From positions 124,001 to 188,000 of the forward strand of contig NZ_JAJCVJ010000002.1 in NCBI RefSeq assembly GCF_020567425.1: a DNA stretch of 64,000 nucleotides, given 5' to 3'. A model generated the notes under the pieces. The model was not told the origin of the DNA. It worked only from the letters and a program-made list of their open reading frames with translations, and did not search any database. Within the stretch, counting starts at the first letter, position 1; every line of letters starts with the position of its first letter. Made by a program: the position numbers and the translations under genes. Shown here piece by piece: positions 40,537 to 48,604 of this stretch. The DNA comes from Salinirubrum litoreum (GTDB lineage: Archaea; Halobacteriota; Halobacteria; Halobacteriales; Haloferacaceae).

Positions 40537-41433
40537 CTACCAGAACTTCAGATTGTTCTTCACCGCTTCCCGCTTCAGTTCCTGGATGTGCTCGGTCAGC
40601 GGGATGTCCTTCGGACAGACCTCGGTACAGGAGAACTGCGTCTGACAGCGCCAGACCCCGTTCTCGCGCTCGATGATCTCCAGTCGGTGTTGTTTCATCT
40701 CTTCGCCCTCGCGTTCGTCCATGGCGAAGCGGTAGGCCTTGTTGATGGCCGCCGGGCCGAGGTAGTCGTTGTTGCCGGCCGCGATGTTACACGAGGACAT
40801 GCACGCGCCACACCAGATACACCGGGTGGACATCTTCACCTTCTCGCGGTTCTCCCGCGTCTGGCGCTGTTCTTCGAGTTCACCCTCAGGCAGGTCGTTC
40901 GTCTGGAAGTACGGCTCGACCGCCTCCATCTGGTCGTAGAAGTGCTCCATGTCCACGACGAGGTCCTTCACGACCTCGGCGTGCGGGAGCGGTTCCACGC
41001 GGACCGGTTCCGAGAGGTCCGACAACTGCGTCTTACAGCAGAGTTTCTGGCTGCCGTTGACGAACATCGCGTCCGAGCCACAGATCGCCTGCCGGCAGGA
41101 GTGCCGGAAGGTGAGCGAGGAGTCGTACTCGTCGCGGGCGTAGATGAGCGCGTCCAGCACGGTCATCCCCTGCTTGTAGGGGACGTGGAAGTCGTCGAAC
41201 CGGGGTTCCTGTTTCCCCTCCACTTCGGGGTCGTAGCGGAACACCTTCAGGTGGTAGCTGTCCTCGGCGAGTTTCGCGGCCTCCTCCTTCTGCGACTGCT
41301 CTTCCGCCTCGGCGGCCTCGCGCTCTCGGCGCTCGCGCTTCTTCTGGTCGCGCTTCTGCTTGCCCTGCGAGACGGGCTTCGTCTCCGGTTCCGATTCGGT
41401 CTGCTCTTTCGACTCGGGTACTTGCGTGCTCAT
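40537..41433 (-). CDS. sdhB: succinate dehydrogenase iron-sulfur subunit
   Basis: The 298-residue protein binds three clusters: a [2Fe-2S] site in CRQAICGSDAMFVNG with LCCKT, a [4Fe-4S] site in CIWCGACMSSC, and a [3Fe-4S] site in CQTQFSCTEVCP. The first 57 residues are a highly charged Lys/Arg/Glu segment (KRDQKKRERREREAAEAEE) likely to be a coiled coil, not present in bacterial SdhB. It passes electrons from FAD to quinone. The ATG lies one base after the sdhD stop. Confidence 0.96.
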   Translation of the reverse strand: MSTQVPESKEQTESEPETKPVSQGKQKRDQKKRERREREAAEAEEQSQKEEAAKLAEDSYHLKVFRYDPEVEGKQEPRFDDFHVPYKQGMTVLDALIYARDEYDSSLTFRHSCRQAICGSDAMFVNGSQKLCCKTQLSDLSEPVRVEPLPHAEVVKDLVVDMEHFYDQMEAVEPYFQTNDLPEGELEEQRQTRENREKVKMSTRCIWCGACMSSCNIAAGNNDYLGPAAINKAYRFAMDEREGEEMKQHRLEIIERENGVWRCQTQFSCTEVCPKDIPLTEHIQELKREAVKNNLKFW

Positions 41434-41434
41434 G

Positions 41435-41806
41435 TTAGAAGGTCGGCAGTCCGGCCCAGGCGTTCGCGGTGCGGATCCCCTGCACGATCAGCAGGGCGCT
41501 GGCGGCGACCAGCACCCACTTGATCGCGGTCTTGCGCTGGCCCGACAGGCCCTGGTTGATCAGTGCGTTGTAGACGCCGTTGACGCCGTGGAACGTCGCG
41601 GTGACGAGGAACAGCACCATCAGCGAGTAGTAGCTCAGCGTCTCCATCCGGCCTGCACTCATGGCGAACGTCACGTCCGCCGCGTGGTGGACGAAGTGCA
41701 GGAGGAAGAAGTGGAACGCGAGCACGACGACGAGGAACGCCGCCGTGATGCGCTGCCAGAGCCACCGCCGCCCGCCGGTCTCGAACGAGGAGTAGCGTTC
41801 CGCCAT
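41435..41806 (-). CDS. sdhD: succinate dehydrogenase membrane anchor subunit D
   Basis: The 123-residue protein has three transmembrane segments. WLWQRITAAFLVVVLAFHFFLLHFVHH includes likely haem or quinone histidines, and TATFHGVNGVYNALI carries the second conserved His motif. It anchors SdhA/SdhB to the membrane with SdhC. The ATG (41806) overlaps the sdhC stop by one base (TGATG). The longer frame upstream has no family match and is not part of the protein. Confidence 0.92.
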   Translation of the reverse strand: MAERYSSFETGGRRWLWQRITAAFLVVVLAFHFFLLHFVHHAADVTFAMSAGRMETLSYYSLMVLFLVTATFHGVNGVYNALINQGLSGQRKTAIKWVLVAASALLIVQGIRTANAWAGLPTF

Positions 41807-42201
41807 CAGAGGCTCACCCCGGCGAGGAACGTCGGGACACTGGCGACGACGATCGCACCCGTCAACACCAGCGAGGCGTAGAAGCTCTTGTCCTGCGATT
41901 CGAGGCCGATACCGAGGTCCACGAGCAGGAGGCGAAGTCCGTTCAGGATGTGGAACATCGCCACCGCGAGTAGACCGACTTCGAGGATGCGGACGATCAG
42001 CAGGCTCTCGAGCGTGCTGATCGTCGCGGTGTAGGCGTCCCCGCCCGACAGCGCGGTCGAGAGGACGGCGATGTGGGTGAACAGATAGCCCACGAGCACC
42101 CAGCCGGTGAACTTGTGGAAGATCCACGCCCACATGCCGGCCGAGAACTCCCGCCAGCGTCCGAAGTCCTCGACCAGCCCACGGTTGTAAGACTGACTCA
42201 T
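41806..42201 (-). CDS. sdhC: succinate dehydrogenase cytochrome b subunit C
   Basis: The 131-residue protein opens the sdh operon. It begins [16 protein letters not shown] and has three membrane segments. The second and third contain [21 protein letters not shown] and [14 protein letters not shown], the SdhC haem-ligand pattern. The ATG at 42201 is confirmed by a TATA-like CTTCTATACC about 28 bases upstream, suggesting a leaderless operon message. Confidence 0.92.
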   Translation of the reverse strand: MSQSYNRGLVEDFGRWREFSAGMWAWIFHKFTGWVLVGYLFTHIAVLSTALSGGDAYTATISTLESLLIVRILEVGLLAVAMFHILNGLRLLLVDLGIGLESQDKSFYASLVLTGAIVVASVPTFLAGVSL

Positions 42202-42223
42202 ACGGCACGTTCCGGACCGGGGT

Positions 42224-42233
42224 GGTATAGAAG
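42224..42233 (-). promoter_or_regulatory. promoter of the sdhCDBA operon
   Basis: On the minus strand CTTCTATACC lies 28 bases before the sdhC ATG. The gene order downstream (sdhC, sdhD, sdhB, sdhA, then ubiA) has gaps of at most 126 bases, so one transcript is likely. Confidence 0.5.
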
Positions 42234-42313
42234 TTACGTGTGTCAGCGAACGGGACGCCGACTCCCGGCGATTCTCTCCGATTCGTCGGGTGTGACGCGA
42301 CCCTCCGCCTCGC

Positions 42314-43339
42314 TCAGACGCCGCCGTCCGACTGCGGCGACTGCTGACGCTCGACCACGCGCCGGACGCGCTCGTCGAGTTCGACGAGGTGACACAGCGG
42401 GTTGCCGGGGTAGACGACCGGATTCTCCAGCACACCGACGAGCAGGCCCGTGAAGGGTGCCTCGACCGTGACGTTGTCGTCCTTGAAGGGGTTCGTCAGC
42501 GTGCAGATGCGGTCGCCGGCCTCGACCAGCGAGCCGACGTCGTGGTGCATGTCGACGATACCGCCCGCGTCGGCGCGAATCCACGTCTTCTCCTGATCGT
42601 CGGTGATGATCGTCCGCCAACCGGGCCACCGAACCGTGGGTGTCTCTTGGAGTCCGTACTCGGCGAAGACGCTCTCTACGCCCGCGAGTGCCTCGTCGAT
42701 CAGTTCCCGCTGGAACCGGTGGGCCTCACCCATCTCGATGGTGATGGTCGGTGTCCCGCGTCGAGTCGCCTCGCCGCGCAGGGTGCCGTCCGGGCCGGCG
42801 CCGTCGAGGATGATGTTCGTCCCGAACGCCTGTGCGAGACGAGCCACCTCGGGGTCGCTCATGTCGGCGCGAACGTGGAGCGTGTTCGTTCGGCCGCGCG
42901 TGGAGGTGTGGAAGTCCAGCCCGAAGTCGCAGGGTTCGACGAAGTTGTGGAAGATGCGGTAGGCCATCCGCTTCGCGCTGGTGGAGGTCTCGTGCCCGGG
43001 GAACGATCGGTTCAGGTCGCGGTCGTAGATCGGCAGGTAGCGCTGTTGGGCGAGGAAGCCGGGGACGTTCAACACCGGCATACAGACCAGCGTGCCGGCG
43101 AGGTCGTCCAGGTTCCACTCGTGGGCTACCTCGCGGACCACCTCGATGCCGTTCAGTTCGTCGCCGTGGGCGGCCGCCGAGAGGAAGACGGTCGGTCCCT
43201 CCCGTGCCCCGTTGATGATCGTCACGGGGATGCGGACCGGATCACCGAGATACGTCTCGCTGATCCCGTACCGGATGTTCTGCGTCTCGCCCGGATCGAC
43301 CTTCCCCCCGTTGTAGGTGAAGGTCGCGTCGTCGGCCAT
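42314..43339 (-). CDS. succinylglutamate desuccinylase/aspartoacylase family zinc deacylase
   Basis: The 341-residue M14-like protein has zinc ligands H58 and E61 in [12 protein letters not shown] and a third His in LDFHTST (about 140). The general base region [11 protein letters not shown] lies near 200. Residues from about 250 form an extra C-terminal barrel ([17 protein letters not shown] to [11 protein letters not shown]) resembling a biotinyl-lipoyl fold. The family removes acyl or amino acid groups from amines. It is divergent from the RimK fusion with only 153 bases between, and I infer a substrate made by that ligase. Confidence 0.85.
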   Translation of the reverse strand: MADDATFTYNGGKVDPGETQNIRYGISETYLGDPVRIPVTIINGAREGPTVFLSAAAHGDELNGIEVVREVAHEWNLDDLAGTLVCMPVLNVPGFLAQQRYLPIYDRDLNRSFPGHETSTSAKRMAYRIFHNFVEPCDFGLDFHTSTRGRTNTLHVRADMSDPEVARLAQAFGTNIILDGAGPDGTLRGEATRRGTPTITIEMGEAHRFQRELIDEALAGVESVFAEYGLQETPTVRWPGWRTIITDDQEKTWIRADAGGIVDMHHDVGSLVEAGDRICTLTNPFKDDNVTVEAPFTGLLVGVLENPVVYPGNPLCHLVELDERVRRVVERQQSPQSDGGV

Positions 43340-43360
43340 GAGCGACGTTCCGGGGCGACG

Positions 43361-43370
43361 GTATTTAAAT
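43361..43370 (-). promoter_or_regulatory. promoter of the deacylase gene
   Basis: ATTTAAATAC on the minus strand is a near-perfect archaeal TATA box 27 bases before the ATG at 43339, so a leaderless transcript is predicted. The divergent RimK gene has only a weak GGCATACCTTT box about 40 bases before its ATG. Confidence 0.65.
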
Positions 43371-43492
43371 GGCCCACCGACGGGGCGAGCCTCTCAGCGA
43401 GGCGAAGTGTTCGGCGAGCCGGAGGATTCGACGACCCGAGACTTCGGAAACCGGCATACCTTTCAAAATCGTCCGTGAAGCCTCGAACAGGA

Positions 43493-44851
43493 ATGTCTGG
43501 AGACGAGCCGGTGCGAGTCGGGGTGTTGAGCCTACACAACAGCAAAGAGACGAAAGCGATCCTGAACGCGGTCGAGGACCTCGGTCACGAACCGGTCTGG
43601 CTCCGCCGGGAGAACACGGCCATCAGCGTCGAAGACTCGGAGTTGACCGTCGAACCAGAGGTCGACATCATCGCCAACCGCCTCCTGCTGTCGAACACCG
43701 AGGAACCGGCCGAACTGCTCGGCCTCGCGACGACGTTCAACCGCATCCGGCCGATGATGAACGAACCGGACGCCGTCCTGACGGCCATCCACAAGTTCGC
43801 CACGGCCGCGACGCTGGCGAACTGGAACATCCAGGTACCCGACGCACTCCTCGCGCTCTCGAACGAGCGACTGAACCAGGGGAGAGAACGCTTCGGCGAC
43901 GTCGGCGTCTACAAGACCGCCATCGGGACCCACGGCGGCGGGACGTGGAAGGTGGACCTCACCGAACCCGTGAACCCGAAGGTCGGCAACCGGCAGGCCT
44001 TCTTGCAGGATCTCATCGAACGCGACTCCTCGAAACACCGCGACCTGCGCGTCTACATCGTCGACGGCGAGATCATCGGCGCGATGTACCGCTACGCGCC
44101 CGAGGGCGACTGGCGGACGAACGTCGCACTCGGCGGTGCAGTCGACGACGCGACCGACGAGATGCCCGAGGAGGCCTCCGAGACCGCACTCTACGCCGCC
44201 GACGTGATGGGCCTCGACTACGCGGGAGTGGACCTCGTGGAGGGCGAGGACGGCTGGTTCGTCCTCGAAGTCAACCCGACCGCCGGGTTCAAGGGGCTCT
44301 ACGAAGCGACGGGGACGAGTCCCGCGCCGTACATCGCCAAGGCCGCCATCGAACGCGTCGAGGGCGAGGTCGACCAAGACCGCGTCGAGGCACTCGCCAA
44401 CTCGCTGGACGACTCCACCCCGTCCTGCAAGCCGCGCATCGACCGCCCGGAACGCGAGGACGCGCCCATCGTCGGCTACATCGAGGACGTGGTGGTCTCC
44501 GGTACCAGCGGCTCAGAACAGGTGTACGCGAAATCCGACACCGGCGCGACCCGGACGAGCATCGACACGAGTCTCGCCGCAGAGATCGGTGCCGGGCCGA
44601 TCAAGAGCATGACCCGCGTCAAGTCCGGGAGCGTCAAGGGCGGGAAGGCCCGACCGGTCGTGGACCTCGTGATCGGCATCGGCGGCGACCAGCACACTGT
44701 CACCGCGAGCGTCGAGGACCGCGGCCACATGGAGTACCCCCTGCTGCTCGGTCGGGACATCCTCGAACACTACCGCGTCGACGTCCGTCGGAAGGCCGAC
44801 TCGGACACGCGAAACCCCGACAAGGAAGGCGAGATGCTCGAAGAGGAGTAG
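43493..44851 (+). CDS. RimK-type ATP-grasp ligase fused to a retropepsin-like (RimB/Zn_protease-like) domain
   Basis: The 452-residue protein has two parts. Residues 1-300 are a RimK-like alpha-L-glutamate ligase: IIANRLLLSNTEEPAELLGL, HGGGTWKVDL, DLRVYIVDGEIIGAMYRY and the metal site LEVNPTAGFKGL. Residues 325-435 resemble the RimB/ATP-dependent zinc protease family with a retropepsin-like fold: YAKSDTGATRTSID with D349-T350-G351 as putative catalytic triad, a glycine flap region VKGGKARPVVDL, and the second-loop signature YPLLLGRDILEHYRVDV. Ligase and protease in one chain suggest making and trimming of a poly-amino-acid tag. The start is the ATG at 43493. The next gene downstream is convergent. 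Confidence 0.88.
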   Translation: MSGDEPVRVGVLSLHNSKETKAILNAVEDLGHEPVWLRRENTAISVEDSELTVEPEVDIIANRLLLSNTEEPAELLGLATTFNRIRPMMNEPDAVLTAIHKFATAATLANWNIQVPDALLALSNERLNQGRERFGDVGVYKTAIGTHGGGTWKVDLTEPVNPKVGNRQAFLQDLIERDSSKHRDLRVYIVDGEIIGAMYRYAPEGDWRTNVALGGAVDDATDEMPEEASETALYAADVMGLDYAGVDLVEGEDGWFVLEVNPTAGFKGLYEATGTSPAPYIAKAAIERVEGEVDQDRVEALANSLDDSTPSCKPRIDRPEREDAPIVGYIEDVVVSGTSGSEQVYAKSDTGATRTSIDTSLAAEIGAGPIKSMTRVKSGSVKGGKARPVVDLVIGIGGDQHTVTASVEDRGHMEYPLLLGRDILEHYRVDVRRKADSDTRNPDKEGEMLEEE

Positions 44852-45020
44852 GCCGACACTCCGCCGAGCCAGTCACTGCTTCGATACGAGGACTTTTCTG
44901 TGATACCGGGACCACCGACGCCGTGTCCTGACCGGTCGACGTGTAGCGCCCTGCGGTCGTGCGACACACCGCTACACGACCCCGCGTGTCGCCTGTTCGC
45001 TACAGTGACCGGTCCGCCCC
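44852..45020. terminator. intergenic region with a hairpin between convergent genes
   Basis: CGTGTAGCG (44940-44948) and CGCTACACG (44970-44978) are perfectly complementary across a 21-base loop, and TTTT occurs at 44893-44896. It may serve as a bidirectional terminator between the RimK fusion and alkA. Confidence 0.4.
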
Positions 45021-45602
45021 TCAGTCGTCGGTCAGCCGCCACAGGTAGCGACTCGCGTAGCTCCGGTACGGTGCCCACGCCGCACTCCGGTCGACCATCT
45101 CGTCCCGGGAGATGTCGCCGTACAGTTCCCGCATCCCCTTCCTGATACCGAGGTCGCCGACCGGGAAGACGTCCGCTCGACCGAGCGAGAACATGAGTTG
45201 CATCTCCGCGGTCCACTGCCCGACGCCGGTGATCTCGGTCAACTCCGCCACGACCGCGTCGTCGTCCATCTCCGCGAAGTACGTCTGCGAGTAGCCGTGC
45301 TCCCGAAACGCCTCGGCGACGTTCCTGACGTAGCGGACCTTCTGTCCCGACAGACCGGCGTCCCGGAGGACCGACTCGTCGGCCGCGAGAACTCCCTCGG
45401 GCGTCACCTCGACCGCGTCGAACAGTCGCTCCTCGATGGCCCGCGCCGAAGCCGTCGACACCTGCTGGCTGACGATGGAGGTGACGAATCGCTGGAAGAA
45501 GTCGTCGGCCGGTTCGACCGTCAGTTCGCCGTGTGTCTCGACGAGTGGTGCGAGGTCTGTCGTCCGGAGGAAGTCGTGTGCGTCGGCCACGTCTCTCGGC
45601 AC
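45021..45602 (-). CDS. AlkA-type DNA-3-methyladenine glycosylase
   Basis: The 193-residue protein (GTG start at 45602) is an HhH-GPD base-excision glycosylase: PADDFFQRFVTSIVSQQVSTASARAIEE, GLSGQKVRYVRNVAEAF, then the hairpin-helix LTEITGVGQWTAEMQLMFSLGRADVFPVGDLGIRKG with the catalytic Asp in VGDLGI. It removes alkylated bases from DNA. A nearby GTG at 45590 is an alternative start with four residues less. The open frame continues upstream without an ATG, and that part lacks family similarity. Confidence 0.88.
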   Translation of the reverse strand: MPRDVADAHDFLRTTDLAPLVETHGELTVEPADDFFQRFVTSIVSQQVSTASARAIEERLFDAVEVTPEGVLAADESVLRDAGLSGQKVRYVRNVAEAFREHGYSQTYFAEMDDDAVVAELTEITGVGQWTAEMQLMFSLGRADVFPVGDLGIRKGMRELYGDISRDEMVDRSAAWAPYRSYASRYLWRLTDD

Positions 45603-45852
45603 GCGCCGTCGGCGTATCAGCGTTCTGGGTGGCGCGACCGATCCCCCCTCGCTGCCGTGGCAGTCGTCGGTCTCGACAACTCGAAAACCGTTTCTCGTGT
45701 CGGGCGGTCTCGATAGCCGGCGAGCCAGCCGGGTGAAACACGGTTCGGCGGCGAACACTCGGTTCTGCACGAACAACCGAGAATGAACGGCCAGACAGTT
45801 GTCAGCCTCGGAGAGGGAAACGTTGAAACCACGAGCATCCGACGGTTCGCGC

Positions 45853-47829
45853 ATGGAACTAGACGAGGTCGAGACCATCGCCGTGCTCGGTGCCGGAAAC
45901 ATGGGCCACGGCATCGCAGAGGTCGCCGCGCTCGCCGGGTACGACGTGAACCTCCGGGACATCAAAGAGGAGTTCGTCCAGAACGGCTACGAGCAGATCG
46001 AGTGGAGCCTCGGCAAACTCGCCGAGAAAGAGCAGATCAGTGAGGACGAGGCCGACGCCGCCCTCGACCGCGTGACGCCGCTGGTCGACCTCGGCGAGGC
46101 GGTCTCGAACGTCGACGTGATCATCGAGGCGGTCCCCGAGAAGATGGAGATCAAGAAGGACGTGTACGCCGACGTGGAGGCGAACGCACCCGACCACGCC
46201 ATCTTCGCCACGAACACCTCCAGTCTCTCGATCACGGAACTGTCGGAAGTGACCGACCGCCCCGAGCAGTTCTGCGGGATGCACTTCTTCAACCCGCCCG
46301 TGCGGATGCAGTTGGTCGAGGTCATCGCCGGAGACCACTCCAGCGACGAGACGCTGGACCTGATCGAAGACCTCGCGGAGGCGATGGGCAAGACGCCGGT
46401 TCGCGTCCGCAAGGACAGCCCCGGCTTCATCGTCAACCGCATCCTCGTCCCGCTGATGAACGAGGCGGCGTGGATGGTCTACGAGGACGAAGCCACCATC
46501 GCGGAGGTCGACTCGACGGCGAAGTTCGACATCGGCCTCCCGATGGGACTGTTCGAACTCACCGACCAAGTCGGGCTGGACGTCGGCCAGCACGTCCTCG
46601 AATACATGCACGACGTGCTGGGCGAGGCCTACAGGCCGTGTCCGCTCTCCCAGGAGAAACTAGAGAACGAGCACCTCGGCAAGAAGACCGGCAAGGGATT
46701 CTACGACTACGAGGACGGCGGCGCGGACGTGCCGACCGACCAAGCGAGAGAGGACGTGAAGTACCGTCTGCTCGCCGTCACCGCGAACGAGGTCGCCGGC
46801 CTGATCCAGAACGACGTGGCCGACGCCGACGCCATCGACGAGGCGGTCATGCTCGGTGCCGGCTTCCCGAACGGCCCGGCGCGGATGGCCGACGACGCCG
46901 GCCTGGAGACGCTCGTCGAGACGCTCGACGACCTCCACGAGGAGACGGGCGAGGACCGCTACGAGGCGGTCGACTACCTGCGTGAACTGGCCGAGTCCGG
47001 GGACACGTTCCACGGATCGGCGGACGACGAGAGCGAGGAGACGATGGAGTTCGACACGATCCGCGTCGAGTACGAGGGGCGCGTCGGCCACGTCGTCCTC
47101 GACCGACCGCACCGGATGAACACCATCTCGGCCGACCTGCTGGACGACCTCGACTCGGCCATCGACGCGCTGGCCGACGACGACGAGGTGCGTTCGATCC
47201 TGCTCACCGGCGAGGGCGAGAAGGCGTTCTCGGCCGGCGCGGACGTCCAGAGCATGGCCGCCGGCGGCGCGGACCCGATCGCGGCCGTCGAACTCTCCCG
47301 GACGGGCCAACAGACGTTCGGCAAACTGGAGACCTGCGACATGCCGGTCGTCGCCGGCATCGACGGCTACTGTCTCGGCGGCGGGATGGAGCTCTCGATG
47401 TGTGCCGACCTCCGGATCGCCAGCGAGCGCTCCCAGCTCGGCCAGCCGGAGCACAACCTCGGCCTCCTGCCGGGGTGGGGCGGCACCCAGCGACTCCCGA
47501 ACATCGTCGGCGAGGGGCGCGCGAAGGAGATCATCTACACCGCCGACCGCTACAGCGCCGAGGAGATGGCCGACTACGGCTTCGTCAACGAGGTCGTCGG
47601 CAACAACGAGTTGCAGGAAGAGGCCATGGCGATGGCGCAGAAACTCGCCGGCGGCCCGCCGATCGCACAGCGGTACACCAAGCGCGCGATGCTCGCCGGC
47701 CGCCACGACACCGACGCCGGCCTGGAGATCGAGGCGCAGGCGTTCGGCGCGCTCTACAACACGGACGACCTGATGGAGGGCATCACGGCCTTCATCGGCG
47801 ACCGCGACCCCGAGTTCGAGGGCGAGTAA
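45853..47829 (+). CDS. fused 3-hydroxyacyl-CoA dehydrogenase/enoyl-CoA hydratase
   Basis: The 658-residue bifunctional enzyme has an N-terminal dehydrogenase with Rossmann VLGAGNMGHGIAEVAALAGY, ATNTSSLSITE and HFFNPPVRMQLVEVI holding the catalytic His. A C-terminal crotonase part from about residue 395 has DRPHRMNTIS, FSAGADVQSM and DGYCLGGGMELSMCADLRIASE with the oxyanion glycines. The two halves carry out successive beta-oxidation steps, in the order opposite to that of bacterial FadB (dehydrogenase first). The start is the ATG at 45853, and the longer frame from 45799 adds only low-similarity residues. Confidence 0.95.
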   Translation: MELDEVETIAVLGAGNMGHGIAEVAALAGYDVNLRDIKEEFVQNGYEQIEWSLGKLAEKEQISEDEADAALDRVTPLVDLGEAVSNVDVIIEAVPEKMEIKKDVYADVEANAPDHAIFATNTSSLSITELSEVTDRPEQFCGMHFFNPPVRMQLVEVIAGDHSSDETLDLIEDLAEAMGKTPVRVRKDSPGFIVNRILVPLMNEAAWMVYEDEATIAEVDSTAKFDIGLPMGLFELTDQVGLDVGQHVLEYMHDVLGEAYRPCPLSQEKLENEHLGKKTGKGFYDYEDGGADVPTDQAREDVKYRLLAVTANEVAGLIQNDVADADAIDEAVMLGAGFPNGPARMADDAGLETLVETLDDLHEETGEDRYEAVDYLRELAESGDTFHGSADDESEETMEFDTIRVEYEGRVGHVVLDRPHRMNTISADLLDDLDSAIDALADDDEVRSILLTGEGEKAFSAGADVQSMAAGGADPIAAVELSRTGQQTFGKLETCDMPVVAGIDGYCLGGGMELSMCADLRIASERSQLGQPEHNLGLLPGWGGTQRLPNIVGEGRAKEIIYTADRYSAEEMADYGFVNEVVGNNELQEEAMAMAQKLAGGPPIAQRYTKRAMLAGRHDTDAGLEIEAQAFGALYNTDDLMEGITAFIGDRDPEFEGE

Positions 47830-47910
47830 GCCGTCGGTCGACGGGTGAGGCTCGCTCCCCGCGACCACACCCGCCGTGTCACCGACTCCCGACGCGACGG
47901 CGAAAGACAG

Positions 47911-47920
47911 TATTTATAAA
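47911..47920 (+). promoter_or_regulatory. promoter of tRNA-Glu
   Basis: TATTTATAAA is a strong TATA box 25-34 bases before the first tRNA base. Confidence 0.7.
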
Positions 47921-47944
47921 TCGAGAGCGCAGACGTGAGAGTGC

Positions 47945-48019
47945 GCTCGGTTGGTGTAGCCCGGCCAATCATGCTGGCCTTTCGAGCCACCGACACGGGT
48001 TCAAATCCCGTACCGAGCA
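47945..48019 (+). tRNA. tRNA-Glu (anticodon TTC)
   Basis: Acceptor arms GCTCGGT and ACCGAGC pair. The anticodon loop CTTTCGA reads TTC, and the T arm is ACGGG-TTCAAAT-CCCGT. The discriminator is A. The GGCC anticodon stem is nearly complete with one mismatch-type pair. Length is 75 bases and no intron is seen. Confidence 0.93.
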
Positions 48020-48085
48020 TTCCAACTTCTACGCGGCGATCACGCTTCCAGCGACCGGTCTCCCGGGTGCTGGGCGACCGCGCCG

Positions 48086-48604
48086 TCAGTCGAGTCGCCG
48101 CTTCTCCTTCGCCACCACGCGTACGTCACGAATCCCGGTCGCCGGATACTGACCGTCGGCGTCCTTCTCGACGGCCTTCATCATGTCCCAGACCGTGTTC
48201 AGGCCGGTCGTGACGCCCTCCAGCGCCTCCATCTCACACCCGGTCTTGCCGGTCGTCTCGACCGCGACGGTCAGTTCGATCCGGTCGTCGCCGAGGTCGA
48301 AGTCGGTCTCGACGTTCGTGATCGGGATCTGGTGACACATCGGGATCGTCTCCCAGGTGTGTTTGACCGCCTGAATCGCGCCGATCCGGGCGGTCGCCAG
48401 CACGTCACCTTTCCCGATCTCGTCGTCACGGATCGCCCCGACGGTCGACTCCCGCAGGCGGATCTCCCCGCGTGCCTCCGCCCGGCGGGCGGTGTCCGGC
48501 TTGTCGCCCACGTCGACCATCTGGACGTTTCCGTCCGAATCGGTGTGAGTGAGGTCCTCGGCGTCGCCCGACTGTCCCTCTCGCTGGTCACCAGCGTCGG
48601 TCAT
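48086..48604 (-). CDS. moaC: cyclic pyranopterin monophosphate synthase MoaC
   Basis: The 172-residue protein makes cyclic pyranopterin monophosphate from the MoaA product in molybdopterin synthesis. MVDVGDKPDTARRAEA, IPMCHQIPI with the catalytic-type His, and TGKTGCEMEALEGVTTGLNTVWDM are family blocks. About 28 acidic residues precede the core. Its ATG overlaps the stop of the upstream NAD(P)HX repair gene (ATGA), an unusual partnership that is probably only positional. moaA is 11.6 kb away. Confidence 0.96.
   Translation of the reverse strand: MTDAGDQREGQSGDAEDLTHTDSDGNVQMVDVGDKPDTARRAEARGEIRLRESTVGAIRDDEIGKGDVLATARIGAIQAVKHTWETIPMCHQIPITNVETDFDLGDDRIELTVAVETTGKTGCEMEALEGVTTGLNTVWDMMKAVEKDADGQYPATGIRDVRVVAKEKRRLD

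Noticed and set aside
45603-45965. Upstream extension of the AlkA frame to an ATG at 45965
   Set aside because: The extra 121 residues have no glycosylase similarity and overlap the start of the divergent beta-oxidation gene.
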